Positions 43,770 through 54,900 are shown, numbered from the stretch's first letter. The stretch is DNA of 64,000 bases from RGIG4079 sp045646905 (GCA_045646905.1 JAZRLP010000012.1:7935-71934), one strand, 5' to 3'. Notes: a model not told the origin generated them from the letters alone. A program made the numbers and translations.

Positions 43770-44615
43770 ATGGATATTCTCGATTCGATTATTATTGCCA
43801 TCGTTGAAGGGCTCACCGAGTTTCTCCCTGTATCTTCAACTGGGCACATGATTATTGCTCAAAACATCTTGGGTGTAGAAAGCACCGACTATGTCAAAGC
43901 ATTTACTTTCATCATTCAATTTGGCGCAATCCTATCGGTAGTGTGGCTATATTGGAAACGCTTTTTCCTACTCAATCTCACTCCTGCCCCCGAAGGTGCT
44001 GGATGGGCAAAACGCTTCTTGCACAAATATGACTTTTACTGGAAACTATTCATAGCATTTATTCCTGCTGCCGTGTTGGGGCTTTTATGCAACGATTTCA
44101 TCGACGAAATGCTCGAAAAAGTGTGGGTTGTAGCCGTGATGCTTGTGTTAGGTGGTATTTTTATGCTCTTCTGCGACAAGATATTCAACAAAGGTAGCGA
44201 AGACACCAAAATGACCGAAAAGCGCGCCTTTATGGTGGGACTTTTCCAATGCATATCAATGATTCCTGGGGTATCACGCTCAATGGCTACTATAGTGGGT
44301 GGTATGGCACAAAAAATGACTCGCAAGGCAGCTGCCGAATTTTCATTTTTCCTTGCTGTGCCCACAATGCTCGGGGCTACCGTGTATAAAGCCTACAAAC
44401 TCATCAAAGATCATGGCATTGAACTCATCACCGACAACCTCGACACTTTGATTATTGGCAACATCGTAGCATTTATTGTGGCAATACTTGCTATCAAATT
44501 CTTCATCAACTTTGTGTCGAAGCATGGTTTCAAAGCCTTTGGATGGTATCGCATTGTTGTGGGTGGAGCTATACTCATAATGATTGCTTGTGGCATGAAC
44601 TTGCAAATCATGTAA
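43770..44615 (+). CDS. uppP: Undecaprenyl-diphosphatase
   Basis: 281 residues with about eight helices. The BacA/UppP motifs EGLTEFLPVSSTGHM (catalytic Glu/His region) and PGVSRSMATIVGG are intact. Recycles undecaprenyl pyrophosphate to the monophosphate carrier for peptidoglycan and surface glycans; also gives bacitracin tolerance. 6 bp after DUF3098. Confidence 0.96.
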   Translation: MDILDSIIIAIVEGLTEFLPVSSTGHMIIAQNILGVESTDYVKAFTFIIQFGAILSVVWLYWKRFFLLNLTPAPEGAGWAKRFLHKYDFYWKLFIAFIPAAVLGLLCNDFIDEMLEKVWVVAVMLVLGGIFMLFCDKIFNKGSEDTKMTEKRAFMVGLFQCISMIPGVSRSMATIVGGMAQKMTRKAAAEFSFFLAVPTMLGATVYKAYKLIKDHGIELITDNLDTLIIGNIVAFIVAILAIKFFINFVSKHGFKAFGWYRIVVGGAILIMIACGMNLQIM

Positions 44616-44631
44616 TAACAACTTTTAGACT

Positions 44632-45351
44632 ATGTTTAATCCGTTAGAAGGAGAAATATTATATATCGACAAGCCTCTTCATTGGTCATCGTTTGACGCG
44701 GTGAAGCGTGTGCGTGGTATCATGGCTCGCCGTCTCAAAATCAAAAAGATGAAAGTGGGACATGCTGGCACACTCGACCCTTTGGCTACTGGTGTGATGA
44801 TTGTGTGCACCGGAAAAGCAACCAAACGCATCGATGAACTACAAGCCCACACCAAAGAGTATGTGGCCACCATTGCTTTAGGAGCAACAACTCCGTCGTT
44901 TGACCTCGAAACAGAGATTGATGCTACATATCCTACCGAGCACATCACTCGTGAAATGGTCGAAGAGGTATTGAAAAAATTCACCGGACGCATCGAACAA
45001 GTGCCACCTGCATTTTCAGCGTGTAAAATAGATGGCAAACGCGCCTATAAAATGGCTCGCAAAGGGAAAGAGGTAGAACTAAAAGCCAAAATTCTTGTTA
45101 TTGATGAAATTGAACTTTTAGAATATTCTCAACAAAGCATCGTGGTGAGAGTCGTTTGTAGCAAAGGCACATATATACGCGCTCTTGCTCGCGATATTGG
45201 AGCGGCGCTCAATTCAGGAGGTCACTTGACTGCTCTTCGTCGCACTCGCGTGGGTGATGTCAAGGTTGAAGATTGCCTATCGGTAGAACAAGCCGTTGAA
45301 ATGCTCAATAACATCGAAATCGTTATGCCCGAGGCCAACGAAAACAAATAA
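44632..45351 (+). CDS. truB: tRNA pseudouridine-55 synthase
   Basis: 239 residues. Catalytic Asp49 lies in VGHAGTLDPLATGV. Other family blocks: DKPLHWSSFDAVKRVR, KEYVATIALGATTPSFDLE, QVPPAFSACKIDGKRAYKMAR and SKGTYIRALARDIG. Short C-terminal part, as usual in Bacteroidota. 16 bp after uppP. Confidence 0.96.
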   Translation: MFNPLEGEILYIDKPLHWSSFDAVKRVRGIMARRLKIKKMKVGHAGTLDPLATGVMIVCTGKATKRIDELQAHTKEYVATIALGATTPSFDLETEIDATYPTEHITREMVEEVLKKFTGRIEQVPPAFSACKIDGKRAYKMARKGKEVELKAKILVIDEIELLEYSQQSIVVRVVCSKGTYIRALARDIGAALNSGGHLTALRRTRVGDVKVEDCLSVEQAVEMLNNIEIVMPEANENK

Positions 45352-45393
45352 TCAATAGAATAATAATAAATCACATAATAAAACACCTTAATT

Positions 45394-46443
45394 ATGAAGT
45401 TATCACAATTTAAATTCAAACTTCCCGAAGAACTAATCGCTCAAGAACCGCTTCCTGGTCGTGACGAGTCGCGACTCATGGTGGTAAATCGCAAAACAGG
45501 CGAAATTCAACATCAATATTTTAAAGATATTATACAACACTTTGACGAAGGTGATATCTTCATTTTTAATGACACAAAAGTATTCCCTGCTCGTCTATAT
45601 GGCAATAAGGAAAAAACTGGTGCTCGCATTGAAGTTTTCTTGTTGCGCGAACTCAACCACGAGCATAAACTATGGGATGTGCTTGTAGAACCTGCTCGTA
45701 AAATTCGTATCGGAAACAAACTTTACTTTGGCGAAGATGAATCAATGGTGGCCGAAGTAATTGACAATACGACCTCTCGTGGTCGCACTCTTCGATTCCT
45801 ATTTGATGGTAGTCACGAAGAGTTTAAAGCAACGCTATTCCGTCTTGGACAAACTCCACTTCCCGAGTATATCAAACGCGAGCCAAACGAAGATGATGCC
45901 GATCGTTATCAATGTATCTTCGCTAAAAACGAGGGCGCTGTAGTTGCTCCTGCTGCTGGTATGCACTTCAGTCGCGAACTATTGAAACGCATGGAAATCA
46001 AGGGAATCGAGCAAGGATTCCTCACTATCCACAGCGGTCTTGGCAACTTCCGTGAAATAGATGTAGAAGATCTAACAAAACATCGCATGGACTCGGAACA
46101 AATGGAAGTATCGCCCGAACTCGTTGCTCGAGTAAACGCAATTAAAGATGCCGAACACAAAGTGTGTGCTGTGGGCACATCGGTGCTTCGTGGTATTGCA
46201 AGCGCTGTTTCAATGGGTGGTCACATGAAAGTTTATGAAGGATGGACCAACAAGTTTATCTTCCCTCCTTATGACTTCACTGTTACTGATGCACTCGTCA
46301 GCAACTTCCACTTGCCCTACTCTACTATGCTTATGATGGTAGCAGCATTTGGTGGTTATGAATTGACAATGGAAGCATATGACCAAGCCGTAAAAGAAGG
46401 ATATCGCTTTGGGGCTTATGGTGATGCAATGCTCATTTTATAA
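45394..46443 (+). CDS. queA: S-adenosylmethionine:tRNA ribosyltransferase-isomerase
   Basis: 349 residues covering the whole family. Seen: FKLPEELIAQEPLPGRDESRLMV, FNDTKVFPARLYGNK, TPLPEYIKR, YQCIFAKNEGAVVAPAAGMHF and THSGLG-like TIHSGLGNFREID, plus the end YSTMLMMVAAFGG. Makes epoxyqueuosine in tRNA. Its neighbours truB (and miaB elsewhere in the window) also modify tRNA. Confidence 0.96.
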   Translation: MKLSQFKFKLPEELIAQEPLPGRDESRLMVVNRKTGEIQHQYFKDIIQHFDEGDIFIFNDTKVFPARLYGNKEKTGARIEVFLLRELNHEHKLWDVLVEPARKIRIGNKLYFGEDESMVAEVIDNTTSRGRTLRFLFDGSHEEFKATLFRLGQTPLPEYIKREPNEDDADRYQCIFAKNEGAVVAPAAGMHFSRELLKRMEIKGIEQGFLTIHSGLGNFREIDVEDLTKHRMDSEQMEVSPELVARVNAIKDAEHKVCAVGTSVLRGIASAVSMGGHMKVYEGWTNKFIFPPYDFTVTDALVSNFHLPYSTMLMMVAAFGGYELTMEAYDQAVKEGYRFGAYGDAMLIL

Positions 46444-46452
46444 AAAATCATT

Positions 46453-46995
46453 ATGATAATCAATGAACGAGATAGCCGTCACGAGCAAGTGCTCGCGGCG
46501 GCTCGTCAAATGATGACAGCTGCACGCACTGCTCCCAAAGGGAAAGGCGTTGATATTATTGAGATTGCCCTCATCGAAGGCGAAGATTTAACTCGCTTGT
46601 CAAATAAAATGGTGGCAATGGTTGAAGAGCATGGCATGAAATTTTTCCTTCGCGATGCCGACAATGTGCTTCAGGCCGAATGCGTGATGCTAATTGGCAC
46701 TCACTCACTCACCCAAGGGCTCAACTGCGCTCATTGTGGATATACCACTTGTGCCGAAAAGCCTTGCGAAGTGCCTTGTGCAATTAACTCTATTGATGTA
46801 GGGATTGCTATAGGCTCGGCTTGCGCTATGGCTGCCGACTTGCGTCTCGACACTCGTGTGCTGTTCTCGGCGGGATTGGCTGCTCAACAACTCGACATAT
46901 TAAATGGTTGCTCTCAAGTGTTTGCCATTGCAATTTCGGCTTCATCTAAAAATCCTTTCTTTGACCGTAAACCCAAGGAAGAACCCAACAAATAG
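46453..46995 (+). CDS. DUF2148 ferredoxin-domain protein
   Basis: 180 residues. Conserved elements: INERDSRHEQVLAAARQMMTAARTAPKGKG at the start, then a cysteine group NCAHCGYTTCAEKPCEVPCAIN, followed by SIDVGIAIGSACAMAADLRLDTRVLFSAG. The cysteines suggest an Fe-S cluster and the fold is reminiscent of nitroreductases without FMN signature residues. Biochemical role unknown. 9 bp after queA. Confidence 0.88.
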   Translation: MIINERDSRHEQVLAAARQMMTAARTAPKGKGVDIIEIALIEGEDLTRLSNKMVAMVEEHGMKFFLRDADNVLQAECVMLIGTHSLTQGLNCAHCGYTTCAEKPCEVPCAINSIDVGIAIGSACAMAADLRLDTRVLFSAGLAAQQLDILNGCSQVFAIAISASSKNPFFDRKPKEEPNK

Positions 46996-47003
46996 TTATC
47001 AGT

Positions 47004-47600
47004 ATGGCCGACACTTTCTACACACTTGACGCTCCTGCCGAAGGTCTTTACAAAGAGAAGATGAGCAAATTCATCTCCTTTGCTGTGCCTGTAACATCAG
47101 CGGCCGAGGCTAAAGAGGTGGTGGCAAAGTATCAAAAAGAGTATTTCGATGCTCGCCATGTGTGTTGGGCCTATATGATAGGGACTGCTCGCAATGAGTT
47201 TCTATCAAACGATAACGGCGAGCCAAGTGGCACTGCCGGCAAACCTATCTTGGGTCAAATCAACTCTTTTAATCTCACCAACATCGTTATTATAGTGGTG
47301 CGCTACTTTGGTGGCATCAAACTTGGCACCTCGGGGCTCATCGTTGCTTATCGCGAAGCTGCTCGCGAGGCTATCCTTGCCGGTAACATCATCGAATGCC
47401 ACGAAATGGCTTCTATAACATTTAACTTCCCCTATCTTGCCATGAACGATGTAATGAAAGTGGTTAAAGACCCTGACATTAAAATCTCTAATCAAGTTTT
47501 TGACAATGCATGTCAAATGACCGTAACAACTCGATTAGACAACCGAGAGTGCCTTGCCAATAAACTCCTCGACATTGATGGTGTAACTTTTAACGAATAA
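47004..47600 (+). CDS. YigZ/IMPACT family protein (UPF0029)
   Basis: 198 residues. The UPF0029 signature region is EPSGTAGKPILGQINSFNLTNIVIIVVRYFGGIKLGTSGLI (quoted blocks: GEPSGTAGKP and RYFGGIKLGTSGL). A C-terminal DUF1949-like domain follows. Family members bind translation factors or ribosomes; the exact role is not settled. 8 bp after the DUF2148 gene. Confidence 0.92.
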   Translation: MADTFYTLDAPAEGLYKEKMSKFISFAVPVTSAAEAKEVVAKYQKEYFDARHVCWAYMIGTARNEFLSNDNGEPSGTAGKPILGQINSFNLTNIVIIVVRYFGGIKLGTSGLIVAYREAAREAILAGNIIECHEMASITFNFPYLAMNDVMKVVKDPDIKISNQVFDNACQMTVTTRLDNRECLANKLLDIDGVTFNE

Positions 47601-47621
47601 CAATTCTCAACAATAAAACCC

Positions 47622-48944
47622 ATGAAAAAATTCTTCCTACTACTCGTTGCCCTTGTGGCGTTATCGGCAACTGCTGCCAATAAAAGCGTAATTATTGATG
47701 GTAAAATTACCAATTCAAAGTTCTATCCTGGCACTGTTCACGAATACAAAGTATATATCCCCAAGCAATATGACGGCACAAAGCCTGCTTGTCTTTATCT
47801 TGGGCTTGATGGCATTCTCTACAATGCTACAGCTGTAATGGATACACTCATTGCCAAAGGCGAAATGCCTGTTACTATCGGCGTTTTTGTAAAACCCGGT
47901 CGCATTGCCAACGATAGCACTGTAATTCGCTATAATCGCAGTAACGAGTTTGACCGCATTGATGATACTTTCGCTCGTTTTATCGAGACAGAACTTCTCC
48001 CAACAGCCGAAAGCCACAAACTCGATGATGGACGCACTATAAAAATATCAAAAGACCCCAATGACCGCGCTATTTCGGGCGCAAGTAGTAGTGGTATTGC
48101 TTCATTTAACACAACATTTCTACGCCCCGACCTCTTTAGTCGCATCTACACCACCTGTGGCACATTTGTTTCAATGCGTGGTGGTCACGAATACCCTGCA
48201 CTAATTCGCAAGTACGAGCCTTGCCCTATGCGTGTATATATTCACGATGGGTCAAACGATGCATGGAATCCTCTTTTTGGACACTGGTATGAGCAAAATA
48301 TACTTGTGGCATCGGCTCTTGAGTTTGCTGGATATGAATATAAAGCGGTGTGGGATGATGGCAACCATAGCATCAAAAACGGATCAAAACTATTCCCCGA
48401 AGCAATGCGCTATCTATGGAAAGACTATCCTGCTCCTGTAAAAGCAGGTAAAAGCAAAAACAATATGCTCCAAGCAATACTCCTTGACGGAGAAAATTGG
48501 GTGGCATATAACGGCAAAATGCCCAAAGCGGCTATCAGTTCGGCTACATCACCCGATGGCAAACTATTTACCGAAGCCGAAAAGAACTCTGACTGGCTCA
48601 TAAGCTATACCATTGATAGCAAAGGAAAAAAATCTAATCGCCAACAATATTATTGGCTACACAATACCTTGCACCAATATTACGACATCATCGGTATGCT
48701 ATATGCAACCGACGGCAACCTTTATGTAGCAACAAAGATGGGAATCCAAGTATGCGACCATAGTGGTCGTGTACGCGCAATACTACCCTATCCTACAGCC
48801 AACGATATCGCATCATTTGCCTTTGAAGGCAATAACCTATATGTGAAAGATGTTAACGGCAAGATTTTCACTCGCAAAATCAATGCCACAGCCCATCCTC
48901 AAGGCGCACCCAACATCACCTATAAATCACAAGGCGAAGGTTAA
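47622..48944 (+). CDS. Secreted esterase (CE1-like alpha/beta hydrolase) with gluconolactonase-like C-terminus
   Basis: 440 residues. Signal peptide (ending ATAA). The hydrolase part (about 25-275) has GTVHEYKVYIPKQYDGTKPACLYLGLDG, the nucleophile elbow SGASSSGIASF, FRIYTTCG-like SRIYTTCGTFVSMRGGHEYPALIRK, the acid region YIHDGSNDAWNP and the catalytic His in DDGNHSIKNG. The elbow reads G-A-S-S-S-G instead of G-x-S-x-G-G. Residues about 285-440 resemble an incomplete SMP-30/gluconolactonase blade set (TDGNLYVATKMGIQVCDHSGRV). Likely cleaves an ester on plant or host carbohydrate. Ends at a strong terminator. Confidence 0.8.
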   Translation: MKKFFLLLVALVALSATAANKSVIIDGKITNSKFYPGTVHEYKVYIPKQYDGTKPACLYLGLDGILYNATAVMDTLIAKGEMPVTIGVFVKPGRIANDSTVIRYNRSNEFDRIDDTFARFIETELLPTAESHKLDDGRTIKISKDPNDRAISGASSSGIASFNTTFLRPDLFSRIYTTCGTFVSMRGGHEYPALIRKYEPCPMRVYIHDGSNDAWNPLFGHWYEQNILVASALEFAGYEYKAVWDDGNHSIKNGSKLFPEAMRYLWKDYPAPVKAGKSKNNMLQAILLDGENWVAYNGKMPKAAISSATSPDGKLFTEAEKNSDWLISYTIDSKGKKSNRQQYYWLHNTLHQYYDIIGMLYATDGNLYVATKMGIQVCDHSGRVRAILPYPTANDIASFAFEGNNLYVKDVNGKIFTRKINATAHPQGAPNITYKSQGEG

Positions 48945-48965
48945 TCAATCCTCAACTCATAGCAC

Positions 48966-48999
48966 AACGACGCCCGAATATCCACATTCGGGCGTCGTT
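48966..48999. terminator. Strong bidirectional terminator
   Basis: AACGACGCCCGAAT (48966-48979) and ATTCGGGCGTCGTT (48986-48999): 14-bp perfect stem, 6-nt loop, then TTATATATTAC. Confidence 0.9.
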
Positions 49000-49061
49000 T
49001 TATATATTACAAGGATTTCTGAAATCTTTTATTTTTCCTCTTGCATTTATCCTTTTTCATT

Positions 49062-51680
49062 TTATAAGCCAAACATCTCTTCGTAGTCGCTCTTGTTGGT
49101 GCAATATGATTCTCGCATGGCATCAATGATACCTTGGAGTGTGCTTTGATTATTATCATACCACTCTACTGGTGGATACCAATGCACATCGTCGCGCTTT
49201 TGAGATTGCTTGAATGTTACCCCTTCAAAGTAATTTGCTGGCATACCCGAATCGTAAGCTTCCATCAAAAATCCCTTAGTTGTCTTTTTAAGGCGTTTGT
49301 CGCCTCCATTAAGCCAACCATGTTCGGGAGAATATGCTTGCAATATACCAGCTGTAAATTCGCCAGTTTCCTCATTATGGTCAATCATTTCCAATCGATA
49401 GTGGCGAGAGCTGAGTGTTGGCTGACTGAAGCCATTCATTGACATCACTAATTGAAAATATAATCCTGCAAGACCACTTCCGTCCGGATTTAGTTTGAGG
49501 TTGCCGATCGTGAACGAACCGCCATCAAGTACCATCCATTTGCGTCCAGTTTCTTTTTCAACCTGATAACCACTAATGCGGAATGGTGCTGAGAACATAT
49601 TACACGACACATCGGGCTCAACATATTTCTTCTTTGGGTCAATCATTGCCACAATAAATCCGTGAGTATTGTCTCCGTAAGGATTAGCATCGGTTTTCGA
49701 TGCATTGATTTGAGCATAATAAGTTATGTTGCCATAACTATGGTCTTCAACAACCAATTCTTTATCACCTTGGTAGCAACCTGTGTGTTGAGGAGCTTGG
49801 TCATCATCTTTCTTGGCAAACTTCACTTTGATATGAACATTTGACGTTACTGTAAACGCATTTCCTACCGATATTTTTCCGACATTCCCTGCATCATGAG
49901 AGATACTAGCTACAGCCCAGTCTTTGGCTGGTTTAACACTCAATGTTGCATTATCGCCATATTCAAATCGACCAGTGGGAGAAATAGTAGCAGACCCTTC
50001 TCCTTCGGTTGATACGGTTACGTTATAAAATGTTCGTTCTACAACAATCGGTCCGATAGGTGGAATTTCAACCGGAATAATCACTGTATCGGGAGGCCAT
50101 ATTGGTTGTGGACCGACTTTAGGAATAGAATCCTCGGGAGGTGGTACAGGCCAAGGTTGGTTGCGTGCATCTTCTTTATCTCGATAACTCAATACCAACA
50201 CAATTTCGCCGTCGGGGCGCAAGAATCCACAATCCTTACTATTGCCCCAGTTTCCTGCTCCAAACTGAGCATAACCCGATTCGGTAAATGGTAAGAATCT
50301 TTCTATCCCAAAATCATCTTTTTCATAAGATGATAGAATAATATTCCCTTTGGCATTGATAAAATAATTCTCTACATCGGCATTCTCCACCAAGCCCAAT
50401 CCTAATGGGTCAAAACGTGGTTGATGCGTTAATGAAGAAACTCCATCAAAACTACTTGATGTAAAATTCTTTAATTTGGCAAACTTGGTATTTATAACAT
50501 CTACCCCACCACCATAGTTACCTGTTTTTGACACATAGGCATATCCATTATAGAATGGCGTAGCGTATTCGTATGAACCTAATTGATTGAAATTGGTGTC
50601 GTAATAGTTATATTTATCATTCTTATACACATAGAATATCCCATTATTTACGGACGACACCTTTGAACCACTTAACACTCCCGACTTAAACACCACCTTA
50701 CCAGTTTTATCGATAAGGTTATATTCGCCATACACTGTTGATGGTTGGGTGGGATCATCACATACTCTTACCCACGCATAACCTTCGCTAAAATCAGTAG
50801 CATCTGAGCAGTGTTCAATAGGCTGAATCACAACTTTACCATTTGCGTCAATATATCCCCAACTATCAAATCCTGTGGGATATGCACGCAATCCGTCGCT
50901 CAATGGACGCATACATCCATCATTTCCTCCATAAATTTTGAGGTGTGGATATACTTTCTCTCCTTTAACATTGATATAAAAATACGAATCACGCCCATTA
51001 GTTTTTGCCTTTACGATAGCAAGTCCATCAGCGAAATTTGTTACTGCTCTCCACGAGGGATCAAGCTCTTTAACAGCACCATTGGTATAAAGTAAGCAAA
51101 TAACTCTTTGCCCTTTCACATTTGCTTTTGTGCGACGAGCAGGCACTACACCACTATTAAAAAGCGGAAAATCATTAGAGTATGACACATCTTTGCCGCA
51201 ATATTCCCATTCCTCATCAAAAAGCTTCTCCCCTGTAATTTTCCAGAAAGAGAATTTATTGCGACTTCTGATTGCAAAAATTCCATCATTCACCGATGAA
51301 AACTCAGCATAATCGTCAATTCGTATAAACTTTGTTTTATTGGTAATATATGGGGTATTATATACCGGTTCGGCATCGTCCCAACGGCTATCATCAATTA
51401 CTGGTTCTTTTTCAGCAATTACCTCGTCCGATTCTGCCGATTCTTTTTTGTCGTCAGTTTCTGATGTTGAATTAGCTTTTAAAGAAGAATTGCTCTCCAA
51501 AGGAAGGCCCTTTGTGAGTTTATCAATGCCGTCATTTACTTGTTCTAATGTCTTATTTACCTTTTCTAGCCTTTTGCTTAACTTTTTAAGGAATTGAGCA
51601 TCGGCACCTGGCGGAGCAATCAATACTGCTACGATAAACGCCAATAACACTGTAGTGAATTTTGGTTTAAATAATTTCAT
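49062..51680 (-). CDS. Secreted WG-repeat protein with InlB-type repeat domain
   Basis: 872 residues from ATG 51680, which begins a clear signal peptide (KFTTVLLAFIVAVLIAPPGADA); an upstream in-frame ATG at 51794 gives an implausible N-terminus. A short coiled coil follows (LKKLSKRLEKVNKTLEQVNDGIDKL). WG (KWG) repeats fill about 110-480 (LIDKTGKVVFKSG, GYIDANGKVVIQP, YINVKGEKVYPHL). A proline linker (PWPVPPPEDSIPKVGPQPIWPP) precedes a divergent InlB B-repeat (YNVTVSTEGEGSATISPTGRF). The C-terminal 230 residues are of no known family. No T9SS tail is visible. Likely surface-bound. Confidence 0.8.
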   Translation of the reverse strand: MKLFKPKFTTVLLAFIVAVLIAPPGADAQFLKKLSKRLEKVNKTLEQVNDGIDKLTKGLPLESNSSLKANSTSETDDKKESAESDEVIAEKEPVIDDSRWDDAEPVYNTPYITNKTKFIRIDDYAEFSSVNDGIFAIRSRNKFSFWKITGEKLFDEEWEYCGKDVSYSNDFPLFNSGVVPARRTKANVKGQRVICLLYTNGAVKELDPSWRAVTNFADGLAIVKAKTNGRDSYFYINVKGEKVYPHLKIYGGNDGCMRPLSDGLRAYPTGFDSWGYIDANGKVVIQPIEHCSDATDFSEGYAWVRVCDDPTQPSTVYGEYNLIDKTGKVVFKSGVLSGSKVSSVNNGIFYVYKNDKYNYYDTNFNQLGSYEYATPFYNGYAYVSKTGNYGGGVDVINTKFAKLKNFTSSSFDGVSSLTHQPRFDPLGLGLVENADVENYFINAKGNIILSSYEKDDFGIERFLPFTESGYAQFGAGNWGNSKDCGFLRPDGEIVLVLSYRDKEDARNQPWPVPPPEDSIPKVGPQPIWPPDTVIIPVEIPPIGPIVVERTFYNVTVSTEGEGSATISPTGRFEYGDNATLSVKPAKDWAVASISHDAGNVGKISVGNAFTVTSNVHIKVKFAKKDDDQAPQHTGCYQGDKELVVEDHSYGNITYYAQINASKTDANPYGDNTHGFIVAMIDPKKKYVEPDVSCNMFSAPFRISGYQVEKETGRKWMVLDGGSFTIGNLKLNPDGSGLAGLYFQLVMSMNGFSQPTLSSRHYRLEMIDHNEETGEFTAGILQAYSPEHGWLNGGDKRLKKTTKGFLMEAYDSGMPANYFEGVTFKQSQKRDDVHWYPPVEWYDNNQSTLQGIIDAMRESYCTNKSDYEEMFGL

Positions 51681-51883
51681 AAGAGGGAGGTTATTAATTT
51701 TACTTGAAGTATTGTCTCTTACAAAAGGCACTCTGAGTGCTAATCGTGGCATTATTATACCACATAAATATCTTTTGCAATGCAAGTTAAACAAAATTAT
51801 TCATAACTTCAACATATTTTCAGCAAAATTATACACATTCAATCAAAAATGTGAGTTTTTGTCATAAACAGTGCATAAACAAA

Positions 51884-51912
51884 ACGAGTTCGGGATATTG
51901 TCCCGAACTCGT
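51884..51912 (-). terminator. Terminator after the phosphodiester glycosidase gene
   Basis: ACGAGTTCGGGA and TCCCGAACTCGT: 12-bp perfect stem, 5-nt loop; followed on the minus strand by TTTTGTTT. Confidence 0.9.
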
Positions 51913-51941
51913 CTATTTTAGAATATTGATTGTCAGAGTTT

Positions 51942-54900
51942 TTACTTAACTACAACTTTTGTCACTTTACCATCAACACGTACTAAATAAACACCTGCGT
52001 TACATGACACATAAGTTTCGTTTTCGCTGATAAGCATACCTTGCATGTCATATACTTCGATTGATTGTGCATCACCCGAAATTTCGATATAACCGCGACC
52101 TGCTACTACTGTTGCCTCGATAGTTTCTACCTCATCGGCACCAGTAAGAGCTTTTACTTCGAATGTATACATTGTAGCAAGTTGTCCTGGCACATATTGA
52201 TAGATGCTTACTGTGTTATCGCTATTAACTTCGGCAGTAATGCAGTTTGAATTAGGCGAAACAGCAGTTGTAGTCAATTCCTCGGTGTGAGTAGCCACTA
52301 CAAGATTGTTGGTCAAATCAACAATTTGGAATCCATCACGATAAGAAGTTCCTTTAGGCTCTACCGAGTAGTAAACATTGCCAACCTTAAATATTGTACC
52401 ACCTTGAGTTGTTGTAATTCCATTATCGGCATAAGCCACAAATGAAGAACCATTGCTATGGAAGAAGTGTTTTTGAGCACGCACACGCACTGCTATATCA
52501 TTTGATGTATAATCGTTGCTCAATGGAGTAGCAATTGATTGTCCGTCGGCAGTTACAGCACCTACAGCAATCGCTTCAGATGATTGTTGCACACCATTTT
52601 TAAATACGATTTTCGCCACTGAAGTTGCTCCACTTGGGAAGAGATATAACGCACCACCATTACCCATGATGTCGCCAGTAGCCTTGCCTATATATTGCAT
52701 TTGTGCAGCTGTTACACCAGCAGGCATTGTGATTGTCAAATCTCGCATTGAGGTACCTCCTGCTGGAAGGATCTTCATTGCAGTGTTACCTCCTGCATAC
52801 ATCGATGTTGATACGATAACATTGCCAGCAGCATCGCTTGTAATACCAGTACCAGCTGCCGAAGCTATACCTGTATCGTTTTTACCATTTTCATCCCAAT
52901 AATATAGTTTTGAGGCTGAATGGTCGTTTACATAAATCTTACCATCGAAACCGGTAGCCCAACGGCTTGCAGAGTTTGCAGCAAGATGACCTTCAGTATG
53001 CGCCCATTCTTGAGTCAAATCGTATCCTTCAATTGCACTTTCGTTAGCGCTCAAATCATTTTCTTGCTCTTCAATAGTAAATCCATATTGAGATGCAGCT
53101 TCAGTAGCAAACGCATTGTTGGTGCGAGGCACACTAAATGCTTTGAGGATCTCACCATTATTGCTCACTGCATAAATGTTATTGGCTCTATCCCATGCGA
53201 TATCATTAATATTTTTACCCATACCATGAGTGATACGAATACGCTCAGTCAATGTAGGAGTGTTATCGCTTGAGTAAGTAATATCATAGATTGAGAATGT
53301 TGTAGTTGACGAAGCAATTGCTATTTGAGTGAAATCGTGATTGAAACGAATACCACCGCCACCACGCACAGTTGTTACATCGAGATATTTTTGAACGCCT
53401 TGTGAATTGATATAAACAAGCGCAGGTTGTGAAGTTGATGGAGCATCGCGATATTGACAATACCACAAACCACCACGATTATCATAACAAAGGTTTGTTC
53501 CCGAATAGTTTACAGTATATTTGCCCGAAAGAGCAGAAACAGGTCCAGCTGCGCCACTCCAATTTGCATTTGAACCAAGCGCATATTGGTCAACACGAGT
53601 TGCCGATGTTGCGGTATTAGAGAATAGCGTTGCTTGCCCTGAAAGCATTGCAATTGTCAGATTATCGCCTTTCCCTTTCACATCAAAACCGATGTTAGGA
53701 GCAGAGATAAATGTCGAACCATTTTCATAAGCAAAAGTGGTAGTGTTTAATGCTCCACCTGTAAATACATTTGTGAACGATGCATTATTTTGTTGCAAAG
53801 CAGTTGCATCGGGAACTTCAAGAAGATAGCTTCCACTATCATTTTGACGAGTCACAAATATGCGACCACCTTCAGCAACACGCACTTTACGGAAGTCGGC
53901 ACCCGATTTAGTGCCTACAGTTTGGTCAAATGTTACTCCACCAGTATATACATATTTACCAGTTATCCAGTTTTGGATACCTATAAATCGAGGAGTAAAC
54001 ATATAAAGACCTTGACCTCCATTTGTCGCACTATAGTGTACAGAGTTTGTAGTAGCACGGCCTTCTGTCACATATATGCGGCCAAAGTAAGGAGATTCAA
54101 AGTCGCGGTCCACATCAATACCTTGTGGGTGATTGAATCGTAGGGACTTAAATTCTTGTACTGCATCTTTTGCAGCGCCAGTAACCTCAATAGCCCATGT
54201 ATAATCGCCAGCAGCCAAGTCAGAAAGATCGATTTCGGCAGAGTGACCAGCTTCAGTGCATTTATCACTTCCAAGTGCGACTGTTTTTACCGCTACTCCA
54301 CCTTTTTTCAATACTATTTTCACACCTGACGCAGCAGCATTGAGCACATAGTTAACTGTTAATTTATTATCTTTTACCTCACCAGCAACCTCAAAAGCAA
54401 AAGGGTTTGCAGTACCAGCAGCTGGAGTCACCTCTACAAGTGTACTTGGTTCTGGGTCAGGTTCGGGCTCTGGTTCTGGATCAGGAGTGGTACCACCCAA
54501 TGAATACACGACCATTCCCGAGGCTACAGCGCGTTCGCTACCATCGGCTGGTTTAGTTACAATAGAGCCATTTATAGCCATTTGAGCCGAACCACCACCA
54601 TCGACTTGAAGCACTGTTTGTGCCCCAAATTGTTTCATGATGTAGCTTGCGCGAGTACAAGTAGCACCATATGATACACCTTCAGTTTCGTTTTGGCCTT
54701 TATCAACAACACACATGATAAGTTTCGTACCTGCAGAGTTGATTCCATAAAGTGAACGAGCATAAGCTGTTGTATTATACGATTCATCAGTAGCACGAGT
54801 TGTTATAGCACCATTTTGCATTACTATAGCATTACCAGCCATAACATTTGTAAATGCAGGGATAGTGCCACCACTTGTTGGTTCCCAATAATATTTAAAT

